Positions 27,168 to 36,750 of a stretch of 64,000 nucleotides of DNA are shown here, piece after piece (position 1 is the first letter of the stretch; each line of letters starts with the position of its first letter). Made by a program: the position numbers and the translations under genes. The stretch is from assembly GCF_018614575.1 (NCBI RefSeq), contig NZ_JAGGOJ010000020.1:1-64000 (forward strand), read 5' to 3'. The notes under the pieces are model-generated. The model did not search any database, was not told the DNA's origin, and worked only from the letters and a program-made list of their open reading frames with translations. Source of the stretch: Streptomyces sp. ISL-10 (lineage in GTDB: Bacteria; Actinomycetota; Actinomycetes; Streptomycetales; Streptomycetaceae).

Positions 27168-27401
27168 CTACGTCGCCGTCGGGTCGACCGTCGCCTGGTG
27201 CTCCTGGACCAGGTGCTCCTCCGCCTTCAGCCAGGGGTGGTGGTACCACCGGCGAAGCCAGGGGGAGAACTGGACGCTCTTGCGCCACCCGCAGGTGTCG
27301 CAGCGCAACAGCCGCTGCACACCGGACCGTTGGACGCGCACGACGTGTTCCCTGCCGTGTCCGTCCCATCTGCTGACCTTGCTGGTGGTCATCGACACCA
27401 T
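27168..27401 (-). CDS. Small zinc-ribbon-like protein
   Basis: The 77-residue protein (or 74 from ATG 27392) contains a CDTCGW knuckle near residues 34-39 and an aromatic, basic C-terminal half (RRWYHHPWLKAEEHLVQEH). Only one cysteine pair is present, so a full zinc ribbon would need histidines from HVVRVQ or YHHPW. It sits between the TetR gene and glyS on the minus strand and is separated from glyS by a hairpin. Conserved hypothetical of Streptomyces; no function can be stated. Confidence 0.65.
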   Translation of the reverse strand: MVSMTTSKVSRWDGHGREHVVRVQRSGVQRLLRCDTCGWRKSVQFSPWLRRWYHHPWLKAEEHLVQEHQATVDPTAT

Positions 27402-27420
27402 GCGCCTCAGTCTGCACACA

Positions 27421-27452
27421 AGCCCCCGGTTCCGTATCAGGAACCGGGGGCT
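27421..27452 (-). terminator. glyS: glyS terminator
   Basis: Thirteen-base perfect arms (27421-27433 and 27440-27452) enclose a six-base loop between glyS (ends 27476) and the small gene downstream of it. It is followed by TTG on the plus strand and by TTGTG on the minus strand, so it could act both ways. Confidence 0.75.
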
Positions 27453-27475
27453 TTGTGACGAACGGGCAGCGGTGA

Positions 27476-28855
<1,380 letters not shown>

Positions 28856-29009
28856 GGTGCTCTCTTCATTACGACGACGGACAGGTGGTGGCGCGGAGCG
28901 CCTCGATGGGGGTGATGCTCTGGTACGTGCGGGCGAATGCTTCAGGTTACCGGCGGCCGCACCCTCCGGATCAAATCGGTCCGGGTGGATGCCCAGGCCA
29001 CAGGGTTTA

Positions 29010-29047
29010 TTGACAATCGTTTCCGATTTTGTTGAAAATGAGTGTCA
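29010..29047 (+). promoter_or_regulatory. znuA promoter with two Zur-box-like sites
   Basis: A perfect -35 TTGACA is at 29010-29015 and a -10-like GAAAAT at 29034-29039, 18 bases apart, predicting a start of transcription at or next to the ATG at 29047 (a leaderless transcript). TGAAAATGAGTGTCA at 29033-29047 matches the Zur consensus TGAAAATGATTTTCA at 13 of 15 positions. A weaker copy is at 29011-29025, 22 bases away. Zinc-loaded Zur would block RNA polymerase directly. Confidence 0.8.
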
Positions 29048-30045
29048 TGAACGTACGACGCCTCATACCCACCACCGCCGTCGCCGGAGCTGTCGCGCTC
29101 GGCCTCATGGCCGTCTCCGCCTGCTCCACCTCCGACGCCGCCGAGGGCGGCAGCAGCGACGGCAAGCTGAAGGTCGTGGCGTCTTTCTATCCGATGCAGT
29201 ATCTCGCCGAGCAGATAGGTGGCGCCAATGTCTCCGTCACCACGCTCACCAAGCCCGGCGTCGAGCCGCACGATCTCGAACTGAAGCCCCGCCAGACCGC
29301 CGAGCTGAACGACTCCGGCCTCATCCTCTACCTCAAGGGCGTCCAGCCCGCCGTCGACGACGCGATCGCGGAGTCCGGCGTGAAGCACAAGATCGACGCC
29401 GCCACGCTGACGAAGCTGGAGAACCACGCCGCCGAGGGCGGCCACGACCACGGCCACGAGGAGAGCGGTCACGAGGCCGAGCCCGGCCAGGAGAAGAGCG
29501 CCCACGAGGGCGAGAGCGAGGCCGGCGCCGACCCGCACATCTGGCTCGACCCCGTGAAGTACGCCGAGGTCGCCAAGGGCGTCGGCAAGGCCATGGAGAA
29601 GGCCGACCCGGACCACGCCGCGGCCTACGCCAAGAACACCGACGCCCTCGTCGCGAAGCTCGGCGACCTGGACGCCGACTTCGAGCGGGGCCTGAAGAAC
29701 TCCGCCACGAAGACGTTCATCACCACGCACTCCGCCTTCGGCTACCTCGCCGAGCGCTACGGCCTGGACCAGGAGGGCATCGCGGGCATCGACCCCGAGT
29801 CCGAGCCCAGCCCGGCCCGGATCAAGGAGCTGCAGACCGTCGCGAAGGAGGAGAAGGTCACCACCGTCTTCTTCGAGACCCTCGCGAGCGACAGGACTGC
29901 GAAGACCCTGGCGGCGGACACGGGCCTGAGGACGGACGTCCTGGACCCGCTGGAGGGAATCACCGACCGGTCCAAGGGCGATGACTACATCGAGGTCATG
30001 CGGGCCAACCTCGCCGCGCTGCAGAAGGCTCTCGGCGCGAAGTGA
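29047..30045 (+). CDS. znuA: Zinc ABC transporter, substrate-binding lipoprotein
   Basis: The 332-residue protein captures zinc outside the membrane. It has a lipoprotein signal (hydrophobic segment to LMAVSAC, with C about residue 24), cluster A-I fold, metal-ligand histidines in GVEPHDLEL, DPHIWLDP and TTHSAFGYL, and a long His/Glu-rich loop (about residues 130-160: HDHGHEESGHEAEPG) that is typical of zinc rather than manganese binders. ATG 29047 is chosen because the Zur box and -10 end there; ATG 29038 and TTG 29029 would lie inside the promoter. First gene of znuACB. Confidence 0.92.
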   Translation: MNVRRLIPTTAVAGAVALGLMAVSACSTSDAAEGGSSDGKLKVVASFYPMQYLAEQIGGANVSVTTLTKPGVEPHDLELKPRQTAELNDSGLILYLKGVQPAVDDAIAESGVKHKIDAATLTKLENHAAEGGHDHGHEESGHEAEPGQEKSAHEGESEAGADPHIWLDPVKYAEVAKGVGKAMEKADPDHAAAYAKNTDALVAKLGDLDADFERGLKNSATKTFITTHSAFGYLAERYGLDQEGIAGIDPESEPSPARIKELQTVAKEEKVTTVFFETLASDRTAKTLAADTGLRTDVLDPLEGITDRSKGDDYIEVMRANLAALQKALGAK

Positions 30046-30091
30046 TCCCGCACGACGCGACCCCACCCCGCACACACGAAAGGCGCACGCC

Positions 30092-30862
30092 ATGGAGCCC
30101 GTAACGGATTCGGTCGTCTCCGTCAGCGGCGCACGGGCCACGCTCGGCACGCGCACCGTGCTGCGCGGCGTGGACCTCACGGTCGGGCACGGTGAGGTCG
30201 TGGCACTGCTCGGCGCCAACGGTTCGGGCAAGTCGACCATGGTCCGCTCCGTGATCGGCCAGGTGCCGCTGACGGATGGCTCGATCGAGCTGTTCGGCAC
30301 GCCACTGCGCCGGTTCCGGCAGTGGGCGCGCATCGGCTATGTGCCGCAGCGGACGACGGCCGCGAGCGGCGTGCCGGCGACGGTACGGGAGGTCGTGTCC
30401 GCGGGCCGGCTCTCCCGGACCCGCTTCCGCTTCTCCTCGCGCGCCGACAGAGCGGCAGTGGAGCGGGCGATCGAGGTGGTGGGGCTCGCCGACCGCATGA
30501 AGGACTCGGTGACGGCGCTGTCGGGCGGCCAGCACCAGCGGGTGCTGATAGCGCGGGCGCTGGCCTCCGAGCCCGAACTGCTGATCATGGACGAGCCGAT
30601 GGCGGGCGTGGACCTCGCGAGCCAGGACATCCTGGCGTCGACGCTGCGCCGACAGGTCGCCGACGGCACGTCGGTGCTGCTGGTGCTGCACGAGCTGGGT
30701 CCGCTGGAGCCCCTGATCGACCGCGCGGTGGTGCTGCGCGACGGCTGCGTGGTGCATGACGGACCGCCGCCGCAGGCAGTGGGCCAGCACGCCCTGCCCG
30801 GTCACGACCACGTACATCCGCACGCGGCCGACGAGCCGCTCCGCACGGGACTGCTGACCTGA
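30092..30862 (+). CDS. znuC: Zinc ABC transporter, ATP-binding protein
   Basis: The 256-residue ATPase powers zinc import. Walker A is GANGSGKST near residue 45, the signature is LSGGQHQR near 145, Walker B is LLIMDEPMAGVD, and the H-loop is LLVLHEL. The C-terminus has a histidine-rich tail (HALPGHDHVHPHAAD), a possible metal sensor or buffer. It follows znuA by 46 bases and its stop is two bases from znuB. The ATG at 30092 follows GAAAGG. Confidence 0.92.
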   Translation: MEPVTDSVVSVSGARATLGTRTVLRGVDLTVGHGEVVALLGANGSGKSTMVRSVIGQVPLTDGSIELFGTPLRRFRQWARIGYVPQRTTAASGVPATVREVVSAGRLSRTRFRFSSRADRAAVERAIEVVGLADRMKDSVTALSGGQHQRVLIARALASEPELLIMDEPMAGVDLASQDILASTLRRQVADGTSVLLVLHELGPLEPLIDRAVVLRDGCVVHDGPPPQAVGQHALPGHDHVHPHAADEPLRTGLLT

Positions 30863-30864
30863 TC

Positions 30865-31755
30865 ATGGAAATCCTGGAAACCGACTTCATGCAGCGGGCG
30901 CTCCTCGCGGCGCTCCTGGTCGGCATCACCGCCCCTGCGGTCGGCATTCACCTGGTTCAGCGCCGGCAGGCGCTGATGGGCGACGGAATCGGCCACGTCG
31001 CGATGACCGGCGTCGGCCTCGGATTCCTGCTGTCCACGAACCCGGTGTGGATGGCGACGCTGGTGTCGGTGCTCGGCGCGGTGCTGATGGAGCTCATCCG
31101 CGCCTACGGGCGCACCCGGGGCGACATCGCACTGGCGATGCTGTTCTACGGCGGCATGGCAGGCGGTGTGATGCTCATCAACCTCTCCGACACGGGCTCG
31201 ACGGCGAATTTGAGCTCCTTCCTGTTCGGTTCGCTGTCCACGGTGTCGCCGGAGGACCTGACGGCGATCTCGCTGCTGGCCGGCTTCGTCGTCCTGGTGT
31301 CGCTGGGGCTGCGCAAGCAGCTGTTCGCGATCAGCCAGGACGAGGAGTTCGCGCGGGTGACCGGGCTGCCGGTCCGCGCGCTGAACCTGCTGATCGCGGT
31401 GACTGCGGCGGTCACGGTCAGCGTGGCGATGCGCGTGGTGGGCCTGCTGCTGGTCAGCGCGCTGATGGTGGTGCCCGTGGCGGCCGCGCAGCAGGTGACG
31501 CGCTCGTTCCGGACCACCTTCTCGCTCGCGGTCGGCATCGGGATCGCCGTGGCCCTGGCCGGAACCACCACCTCCTACTACCAGGACGTGCCGCCGGGAG
31601 CGACGATCGTCCTGCTGGCCATCGCCGTCTTCGTGGTGCTCACGGCGCTGGCGTTGCCGCTGGCGCGCCTGCGGGCGAAACCGGCGGCCGGCAGCACCGA
31701 GAGCACACTGGACATGCCGGGTACACGACGGCCCACTGACGACGTCAAGGTCTGA
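30865..31755 (+). CDS. znuB: Zinc ABC transporter, permease
   Basis: The 296-residue protein has about eight or nine membrane segments and the ABC-3 family features: MQRALLAALLVGITAPAVGI at the start, QALMGDGIGHVAMTGVGLGF, and the coupling segment near FARVTGLPVRALNLL. It forms the membrane channel of ZnuABC. It starts two bases after znuC, so it is certainly in the same operon. The C-terminal 35 residues are polar and cytosolic. Confidence 0.92.
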   Translation: MEILETDFMQRALLAALLVGITAPAVGIHLVQRRQALMGDGIGHVAMTGVGLGFLLSTNPVWMATLVSVLGAVLMELIRAYGRTRGDIALAMLFYGGMAGGVMLINLSDTGSTANLSSFLFGSLSTVSPEDLTAISLLAGFVVLVSLGLRKQLFAISQDEEFARVTGLPVRALNLLIAVTAAVTVSVAMRVVGLLLVSALMVVPVAAAQQVTRSFRTTFSLAVGIGIAVALAGTTTSYYQDVPPGATIVLLAIAVFVVLTALALPLARLRAKPAAGSTESTLDMPGTRRPTDDVKV

Positions 31756-31827
31756 GCGCGGACGGTGCCCGCACGCGGGCCTGGCAGAATGGCCCGACAC
31801 ATGTGCGGGCGAGGCGAGGAGGCTCCT

Positions 31828-32259
31828 GTGACCACGGCGCCAACCGGCGGGAAGACCGCCCCGGTGCGAGGCCGGTCCACCCGGCAGCGTGCAGCGGTGG
31901 CTGCGGCGCTCGACGAGGTGGACGAGTTCCGCAGTGCGCAGGAGCTGCACGACATGCTCAAGCACCGCGGTGACTCGGTGGGCCTGACTACGGTCTACCG
32001 CACGCTCCAGTCGCTCGCCGACGCGGGCGAGGTCGACGTGCTGCGCACGAGCGACGGCGAGTCGGTGTACCGGCGCTGTTCGACGGACGACCATCACCAC
32101 CACCTGGTGTGCCGGCTGTGCGGCAAGGCGGTGGAGGTCGAGGGCCCGGCCGTGGAGCAGTGGGCAGAGACGATCGCCGCGCAGCACGGTTATGTGAATG
32201 TGGCGCACACGGTCGAGATCTTCGGTACGTGCGCGGAGTGCGCGGCGAAGACCGCCTGA
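31828..32259 (+). CDS. zur: Zinc uptake regulator Zur (Fur family)
   Basis: The 143-residue repressor senses zinc and shuts off uptake. It has an N-terminal winged helix (STRQRAAVAAALDEVDEFRSAQELHDML, shown in part, to LTTVYRTLQSL) and a C-terminal dimer domain with the regulatory motif DDHHHHLVCRLCGKAVEVEG and a second CxxC (GTCAECAA) forming the structural zinc site. GTG 31828 is used with GAGGAGG seven bases upstream. It follows znuB by 72 bases and is probably co-transcribed in part. Confidence 0.95.
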   Translation: MTTAPTGGKTAPVRGRSTRQRAAVAAALDEVDEFRSAQELHDMLKHRGDSVGLTTVYRTLQSLADAGEVDVLRTSDGESVYRRCSTDDHHHHLVCRLCGKAVEVEGPAVEQWAETIAAQHGYVNVAHTVEIFGTCAECAAKTA

Positions 32260-32317
32260 CCGGTCCGCTCCCCCTGCCCTTCTCCCTGTCCTTCTCCATG
32301 GGGGGCGGCTGGTGGGG

Positions 32318-32881
32318 TCAGCCCCCGTTCTCGTCCTCGTCGTCCTCCTCGTCCTCGTCGTCGTAGGGGTCGTGCAGGACGCCGCGCAGGTGCGGCTCGA
32401 TGGGCTCGTCCCACTCGTTCACGGTGCTGTACAGCTCGTACAGCGCCCCCATCGGGTACAGCCACTCGCCGTCCACCGAGCCCGGCAGCCCCACGAACGG
32501 GGTGTCGGTCACCACGCGCGTGGCCGGGTCGAAGAACGACGACGGGGCGCGCCCTGTGAGGGGCGCCGGGTCGTACATCCACACGAGCGGATCGTGCGTT
32601 CCGCACTCCGCGAACGACCGGCGGATCGCCTCGCCGATGTACCAGGTCGCTCCCTGGACGAACGCGCCGCTCTTCGCGGCCATGACCTCCTCCGCGTCGG
32701 CGAACCTCTCCCGCACGAGGTCTTCCAGAGCGTCCAGTGACCGAGCACTGAAGTCCCATCGTTCGAGGGGGCGCCCCAGGGCGGTGGCCCAGGGCTCGAA
32801 TGCCGCTTCGCGTTCGGCGAGCCATGCCAGCAGTTCGGGACAGCTCTGCCGGTCGAGGCCCTCGTCGATCTGATCACCCAT
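32318..32881 (-). CDS. Acidic hypothetical protein
   Basis: The 187-residue protein has no domain I recognise. It is strongly acidic and ends in a run of D and E residues (DDEDEEDDEDENGG). A central segment (AKSGAFVQGATWYIGEAIRR, then GTHDPLVWMYDP) looks like a compact alpha/beta domain. There is no signal peptide. It is divergent from the large wall-anchored protein and convergent with zur. Because immunity proteins of nuclease toxins are often small and acidic, a protective partner of the neighbour at 33077 is a possible but untested role. Confidence 0.7.
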   Translation of the reverse strand: MGDQIDEGLDRQSCPELLAWLAEREAAFEPWATALGRPLERWDFSARSLDALEDLVRERFADAEEVMAAKSGAFVQGATWYIGEAIRRSFAECGTHDPLVWMYDPAPLTGRAPSSFFDPATRVVTDTPFVGLPGSVDGEWLYPMGALYELYSTVNEWDEPIEPHLRGVLHDPYDDEDEEDDEDENGG

Positions 32882-32967
32882 GCGGTCATGGTAGAGAGGG
32901 TCTCCGACAGCCCTCTGAACCGCCGTGCCGTGTAACGAAGTTGGCACACGCCACGCCGGCAAACTCG

Positions 32968-32996
32968 TTGCATCGGGCACCGCATGTGCTTCTAAG
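32968..32996 (+). promoter_or_regulatory. Putative promoter of the LAXTG surface protein
   Basis: TTGCAT at 32968-32973 and TCTAAG at 32991-32996 are spaced 17 bases and would give a transcript starting near 33003, about 75 bases before the TTG start. Confidence 0.4.
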
Positions 32997-33076
32997 GTGG
33001 GGGAGTTGGCGGTGGCATGTCACGGGGGCCCCACCGCCCGCACCTTCTGTTCCCATGCCCCCCAGGGGACACCACG

Positions 33077-35464
33077 TTGAGCAATTCCCTACGCACACGC
33101 ATCCGGGCACGCATGGCGGCCTGCCTCGCGTCCATCGCCGCAGCCGGAATCCTGGTCACCGGCGTGCCCGCCTTCCAGAGCGAAGCCGACGCCGCACCCG
33201 GCACCATCCGCTGCGACAAGAAGTGGCTGGGCAAGGAGTACGGCTCACCGCCCGCCGGCTCCGGCATCCAGGGCAAGAACCAGCCCTTCAGCCAGCGCCC
33301 GCAGAACGAGTGGGACGACTACTGGTTCGAGAACCCCTCGCACGCCTTCGACGGCCTCAAGGCACCCAACCGGGCACAGAGCGACCTCGCCGGGGACACC
33401 GATGCCGACGCCCAGAAGTGGAAGAAGAAGTTCGAGGCCACCCAGAACCCCAAGTACCGGGTCCTGGAGATCTATGCCCGCTACAACGTCCAGGCCAAGA
33501 AGTCCACGGGCATCAAGACGTGGGGCACCTGGCTGGACCAGCGCCTGATCGGCTACGAGGCCAACCGGCTCAAGGGCGACGGCTTCGAAGCCAAGGTCGT
33601 GCGTGACTTCAAGCTCGTCGGCCCGGACTGGATCTGCCAGAAGGACGTCCCGGTCTTCGACAAGGACGGCAAGCCCGTCATCGATCCCAAGACGGGCAAG
33701 CAGGCCGTCCGCAAGTACGACGCCTACAACGCCAAGACCAAAGAGTTCGTGGAGTTCAAGTCCAACGGCAAGCACATTGCCAAGCAGTTCCGCTACGACA
33801 ACCACGTCCTGCGCAATCAGCAGTACAGCGACCACAAGCTGCGCCTGATCACCGGCGACTCGACCTCGTCCAACACGGTCAAGAAATACGCCACGCTCAA
33901 CAAGCAGCTCGAGGCCGAACGCGGCGGCAAGCAGAACCAGGCCACCATCCGTGAGCACCGCTCCACCGGCGCGCCCAGGTGGCGCCCCAACCAGTACACC
34001 CGCTACAACCCGATCATGAACCCGGACCCGCGCAGGGTCGGCTCCATCGGCCCGATCAACGACGCCGCCTTCCGCTCCGGATCCACCCCCGGCACCGCCC
34101 GGCAGATCCAGCACCAGTACCGGGGTGCCAACGGCAACGGCGTCTTCGGCCGCGGCGGACCGGGCGGCATCGACTTCTCCACCCTGGAGCTGAACTACGT
34201 CGGCAGCCCCGTCAAGGGCAAGGGCCTGGACTACTCCTTCAAGGCCGACTACGCCAAGGACCCGGACAACAACCCCGGCTGGGGCGGCAAGGCCAGGCTG
34301 CAACTCGCCTCCGACGCCATGTTCACCTGGCTGGCACTGACCCCGGACACGTTCTGGGTCAACCTCAACCCCGACCAGCCCGACAAGATCATGGACAAGA
34401 CGTTCGGGAAGACCGACGCCGGCCGCGTGCTCCTCGAAGCAGACCTTGAGATGAAGCACGACTACGCGAAGGACATGGACCCCCGCGAGGGTGTCGGCAA
34501 GCAGTACTGGGACGCCATGCAGGCCGCGAACATCCCCTGCGGCCACCAGATCCGCCTGTGGATCGTCCCCAAGACCGCCAAGGTCCGCGTGGAGAAGGAC
34601 GGCATCTACATCCTCGACGCGCCCCTGAAGGTCAACGCCGAACCGCAGAAGGTCGAGTATCCCGACCCCAACGGCAGCGACTGCAAGCTGACCGAGGCGC
34701 AGATCCGCACGTCGCAGAGCCTCGTCGACCAGTACGTCATCCCCGATGTCGAGAAGAAGGTGAACACCGGTCCGGCCTACGCCGACCTGCGCCGCGTCTA
34801 CTCCTCCCGTGTCGCCGCCGAGTACATCCGCGACCAGGACAAGGACCGCGCCACCGACTTCCGCCCCATCATCAACAGCAACAACGTGGCGCGGTGGCCG
34901 CTGAGCGCGGAGCACAGGAGCTGGACGCCGAAGAAGACCTGGGACGCCTACATGAAGTCCTACACGGAAGGTGACTACAGCTACCCCTGCAACGTCGGCG
35001 GCCAGAACAAGACCTGCGTCATGGGCGGCGTCGACTTCTCCAAGGCCCCCAAGCGCAACATCACCCGGGTCCGCTTCGACCTGGAGCACCCGCGCCTGGA
35101 CAAGAACACCAAGACGTCGGTGAAGACCGAGACCGCATACCGCGACACCGACACCGCCCTCATCGGCGGCAACGGCTCCGGCGAACCGGCGGGCGGGGAC
35201 GACGACCCGATTCCCACGCCGACCCCGACCCCGACGCCGACGGACGGTCCGTCCACCCCGTCGCCGTCCGACACCCCCAGCCCGCAGCCCAGCACGCCCG
35301 GCGGCGACAAGCCGACCCCGCCCGCGAAGGACCCGGACGGCGACCTCGCCGACACCGGCTCCAGCACACCCGTCGGGCTGATCGCGGGCATCGCCGCCGC
35401 CCTCGCGGCGGCCGGCGCAGCACTCACCTGGTGGATGCGACGCCGGAAGGCCACCACAGGCTGA
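33077..35464 (+). CDS. LAXTG wall-anchored protein with nuclease-like motif
   Basis: The 795-residue protein has a signal peptide (cleavage near ADA-AP, residue 40), an N-terminal domain of about 200 residues, and a central domain of unknown type (GRGGPGGIDFSTLEL to FWVNLNPDQPDKIMD and beyond). A Pro/Thr-rich stalk (PTPTPTP, about 700-755), the sorting motif LADTG at 757-761, a hydrophobic helix and an RRRK tail end it. D215 and E226-x-K228 (KYDAYN, then FVEFKSNG) follow a helix LDQRLIGYEANRL and a strand, the layout of a PD-(D/E)XK nuclease. The TTG start has AGGGGA seven bases upstream. Function is unproven; a surface-displayed nuclease or toxin is the leading hypothesis. Confidence 0.78.
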   Translation: MSNSLRTRIRARMAACLASIAAAGILVTGVPAFQSEADAAPGTIRCDKKWLGKEYGSPPAGSGIQGKNQPFSQRPQNEWDDYWFENPSHAFDGLKAPNRAQSDLAGDTDADAQKWKKKFEATQNPKYRVLEIYARYNVQAKKSTGIKTWGTWLDQRLIGYEANRLKGDGFEAKVVRDFKLVGPDWICQKDVPVFDKDGKPVIDPKTGKQAVRKYDAYNAKTKEFVEFKSNGKHIAKQFRYDNHVLRNQQYSDHKLRLITGDSTSSNTVKKYATLNKQLEAERGGKQNQATIREHRSTGAPRWRPNQYTRYNPIMNPDPRRVGSIGPINDAAFRSGSTPGTARQIQHQYRGANGNGVFGRGGPGGIDFSTLELNYVGSPVKGKGLDYSFKADYAKDPDNNPGWGGKARLQLASDAMFTWLALTPDTFWVNLNPDQPDKIMDKTFGKTDAGRVLLEADLEMKHDYAKDMDPREGVGKQYWDAMQAANIPCGHQIRLWIVPKTAKVRVEKDGIYILDAPLKVNAEPQKVEYPDPNGSDCKLTEAQIRTSQSLVDQYVIPDVEKKVNTGPAYADLRRVYSSRVAAEYIRDQDKDRATDFRPIINSNNVARWPLSAEHRSWTPKKTWDAYMKSYTEGDYSYPCNVGGQNKTCVMGGVDFSKAPKRNITRVRFDLEHPRLDKNTKTSVKTETAYRDTDTALIGGNGSGEPAGGDDDPIPTPTPTPTPTDGPSTPSPSDTPSPQPSTPGGDKPTPPAKDPDGDLADTGSSTPVGLIAGIAAALAAAGAALTWWMRRRKATTG

Positions 35465-35484
35465 CCCGGCACCCGGCGAACACG

Positions 35485-35524
35485 GCTTCGGCCCCGCACC
35501 TGGTCACAGGTGCGGGGCCGAAGC
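35485..35524 (+). terminator. Terminator of the surface-protein gene
   Basis: Eighteen-base perfect arms (35485-35502 and 35507-35524) with a four-base loop begin about 20 bases after the stop codon. Confidence 0.85.
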
Positions 35525-35574
35525 GATTCGGCGTCCACGAGGCCGTAGGCACGCCGACGGGCCGGCGGGGGCCG

Positions 35575-36114
35575 TCACATCCGCTGGACGTGCCGGTCGA
35601 GGAGGTCGCGCAGGCGGTCGACGTCGTCCGGGGCGGGGACGCCGCGCTTGGGGAGGAGCATCACGCCGACGCCGTGCTTGTCTGCGGTGAGCAGGACGAA
35701 CAACTCGTCGGTCTCGGCATAGCGCGGGTACAGGTCCCAGCGGCTGGTGGCCTCGCTGTCGCGCGTGGTCAGCCGTATGCCCTTGGCGTCGACCGTGGCA
35801 CGGAACTCACCCTGCCGAACGGCCAGTTGCTGGAGCTGACGGGCCTGTGCCCGGGGCAGCAGATACAGGCTGCCGAAGGCGAAGAAGGTGGTCGCGACGC
35901 CCGCGACGAGCCGGGTGGTGTCGATGTCGCCGCTGACGACGGTCAGCGCGACGAGGCACAGGCCCACCACGCCGGTGAAGAGCAGCAGGCGGCGGGTGCG
36001 GCGACCGGAGGGTGTACTGCGCGCACGGGCGTCGAGGGCGCCCTTCATGTCGGCGGTTGTGGGCTCGTAGACGAGCGTCACCGTCTGTCCGTCCTGCTGC
36101 TGCACCTCTGCCAC
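35575..36114 (-). CDS. YcxB-like membrane protein (first copy)
   Basis: The 179-residue protein has an N-terminal cytosolic strand segment (VTLVYEPTTADM), two transmembrane helices (LLLFTGVVGLCLVALTVV and VAGVATTFFAFGSLYLL) and a C-terminal beta-rich domain ending LLPKRGVPAPDDVDRLRDLL, the YcxB-type signature. It is paralogous to the next gene upstream. YcxB-family proteins have no established biochemical function. Its N-terminus lies 80 bases from the stop of the second copy. Confidence 0.8.
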   Translation of the reverse strand: MAEVQQQDGQTVTLVYEPTTADMKGALDARARSTPSGRRTRRLLLFTGVVGLCLVALTVVSGDIDTTRLVAGVATTFFAFGSLYLLPRAQARQLQQLAVRQGEFRATVDAKGIRLTTRDSEATSRWDLYPRYAETDELFVLLTADKHGVGVMLLPKRGVPAPDDVDRLRDLLDRHVQRM

Positions 36115-36194
36115 AAGCTCTCCCGTACCCGAATTGCCGAGCCGTGATCGTATCGGCGGATGCGCTCAATGCTCACGTGGGGTGAGGCGGTTGC

Positions 36195-36716
36195 TCACAG
36201 CTGCGGCAGGTGTCGGCCGAGCGTCGCGCGGAGCCGGTCGGCGTCCTCCGGATCACGCAGGCCGCGCTTGGGCAGGACCTCCACCCACATCACGCCTCGG
36301 TCGCGGCTGAGCAGGACGAAGCTGTCGGCGGTCTCGCGGTGGCCGCGGAAGAGGGTCCAGCGCTGGGTGAGCGCGCAGTGGTCGTTCACCGCCGTGACGC
36401 CGTCCTCGGTCACCGTCGTGCGGTAGTCGCCCTGCCACTGGACGATGCGCAGCGCCTGCGAGGCGTACAGGTGCGGGATCGCCCACACGAAGGCGCCGAG
36501 CAGCATGGGCACCACGGCCGGCCCGCGCGAGGCGGGAGCGAACATCGGCAGGATCCCCCAGGCCAGGAGCAGGGCGGCCGCGACCCACCGCACCCACGTC
36601 AGCCGCCGGTAGCTCTCGCGCACGCGGACCGCGCTCAGAATGTCGGCGCGCGCCGGCTTGTAGACCAGCTCGATCGCGTCCGTCGTCCGATCGGTGTCCC
36701 GCCCCTGGTGATCCAT
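36195..36716 (-). CDS. YcxB-like membrane protein (second copy)
   Basis: The 173-residue protein has the same plan as its neighbour: IELVYKPARADILSAV, two membrane helices (about residues 40-80), then a beta domain closing with EVLPKRGLRDPEDADRLRATL. The two copies align end to end, so they arose by tandem duplication, but at the DNA level they are well diverged. ATG 36716 is chosen as the first start compatible with the paralogue. Role unknown. Confidence 0.8.
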   Translation of the reverse strand: MDHQGRDTDRTTDAIELVYKPARADILSAVRVRESYRRLTWVRWVAAALLLAWGILPMFAPASRGPAVVPMLLGAFVWAIPHLYASQALRIVQWQGDYRTTVTEDGVTAVNDHCALTQRWTLFRGHRETADSFVLLSRDRGVMWVEVLPKRGLRDPEDADRLRATLGRHLPQL

Positions 36717-36750
36717 GGGCGGGACCCTAGCGGCCTTGCGGAACGGACCG

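Noticed and set aside
31765..31827. Start of Zur at 31765
   Set aside because: The upstream ATG gives 21 extra residues of poor composition; GTG 31828 has GAGGAGG at the right distance.
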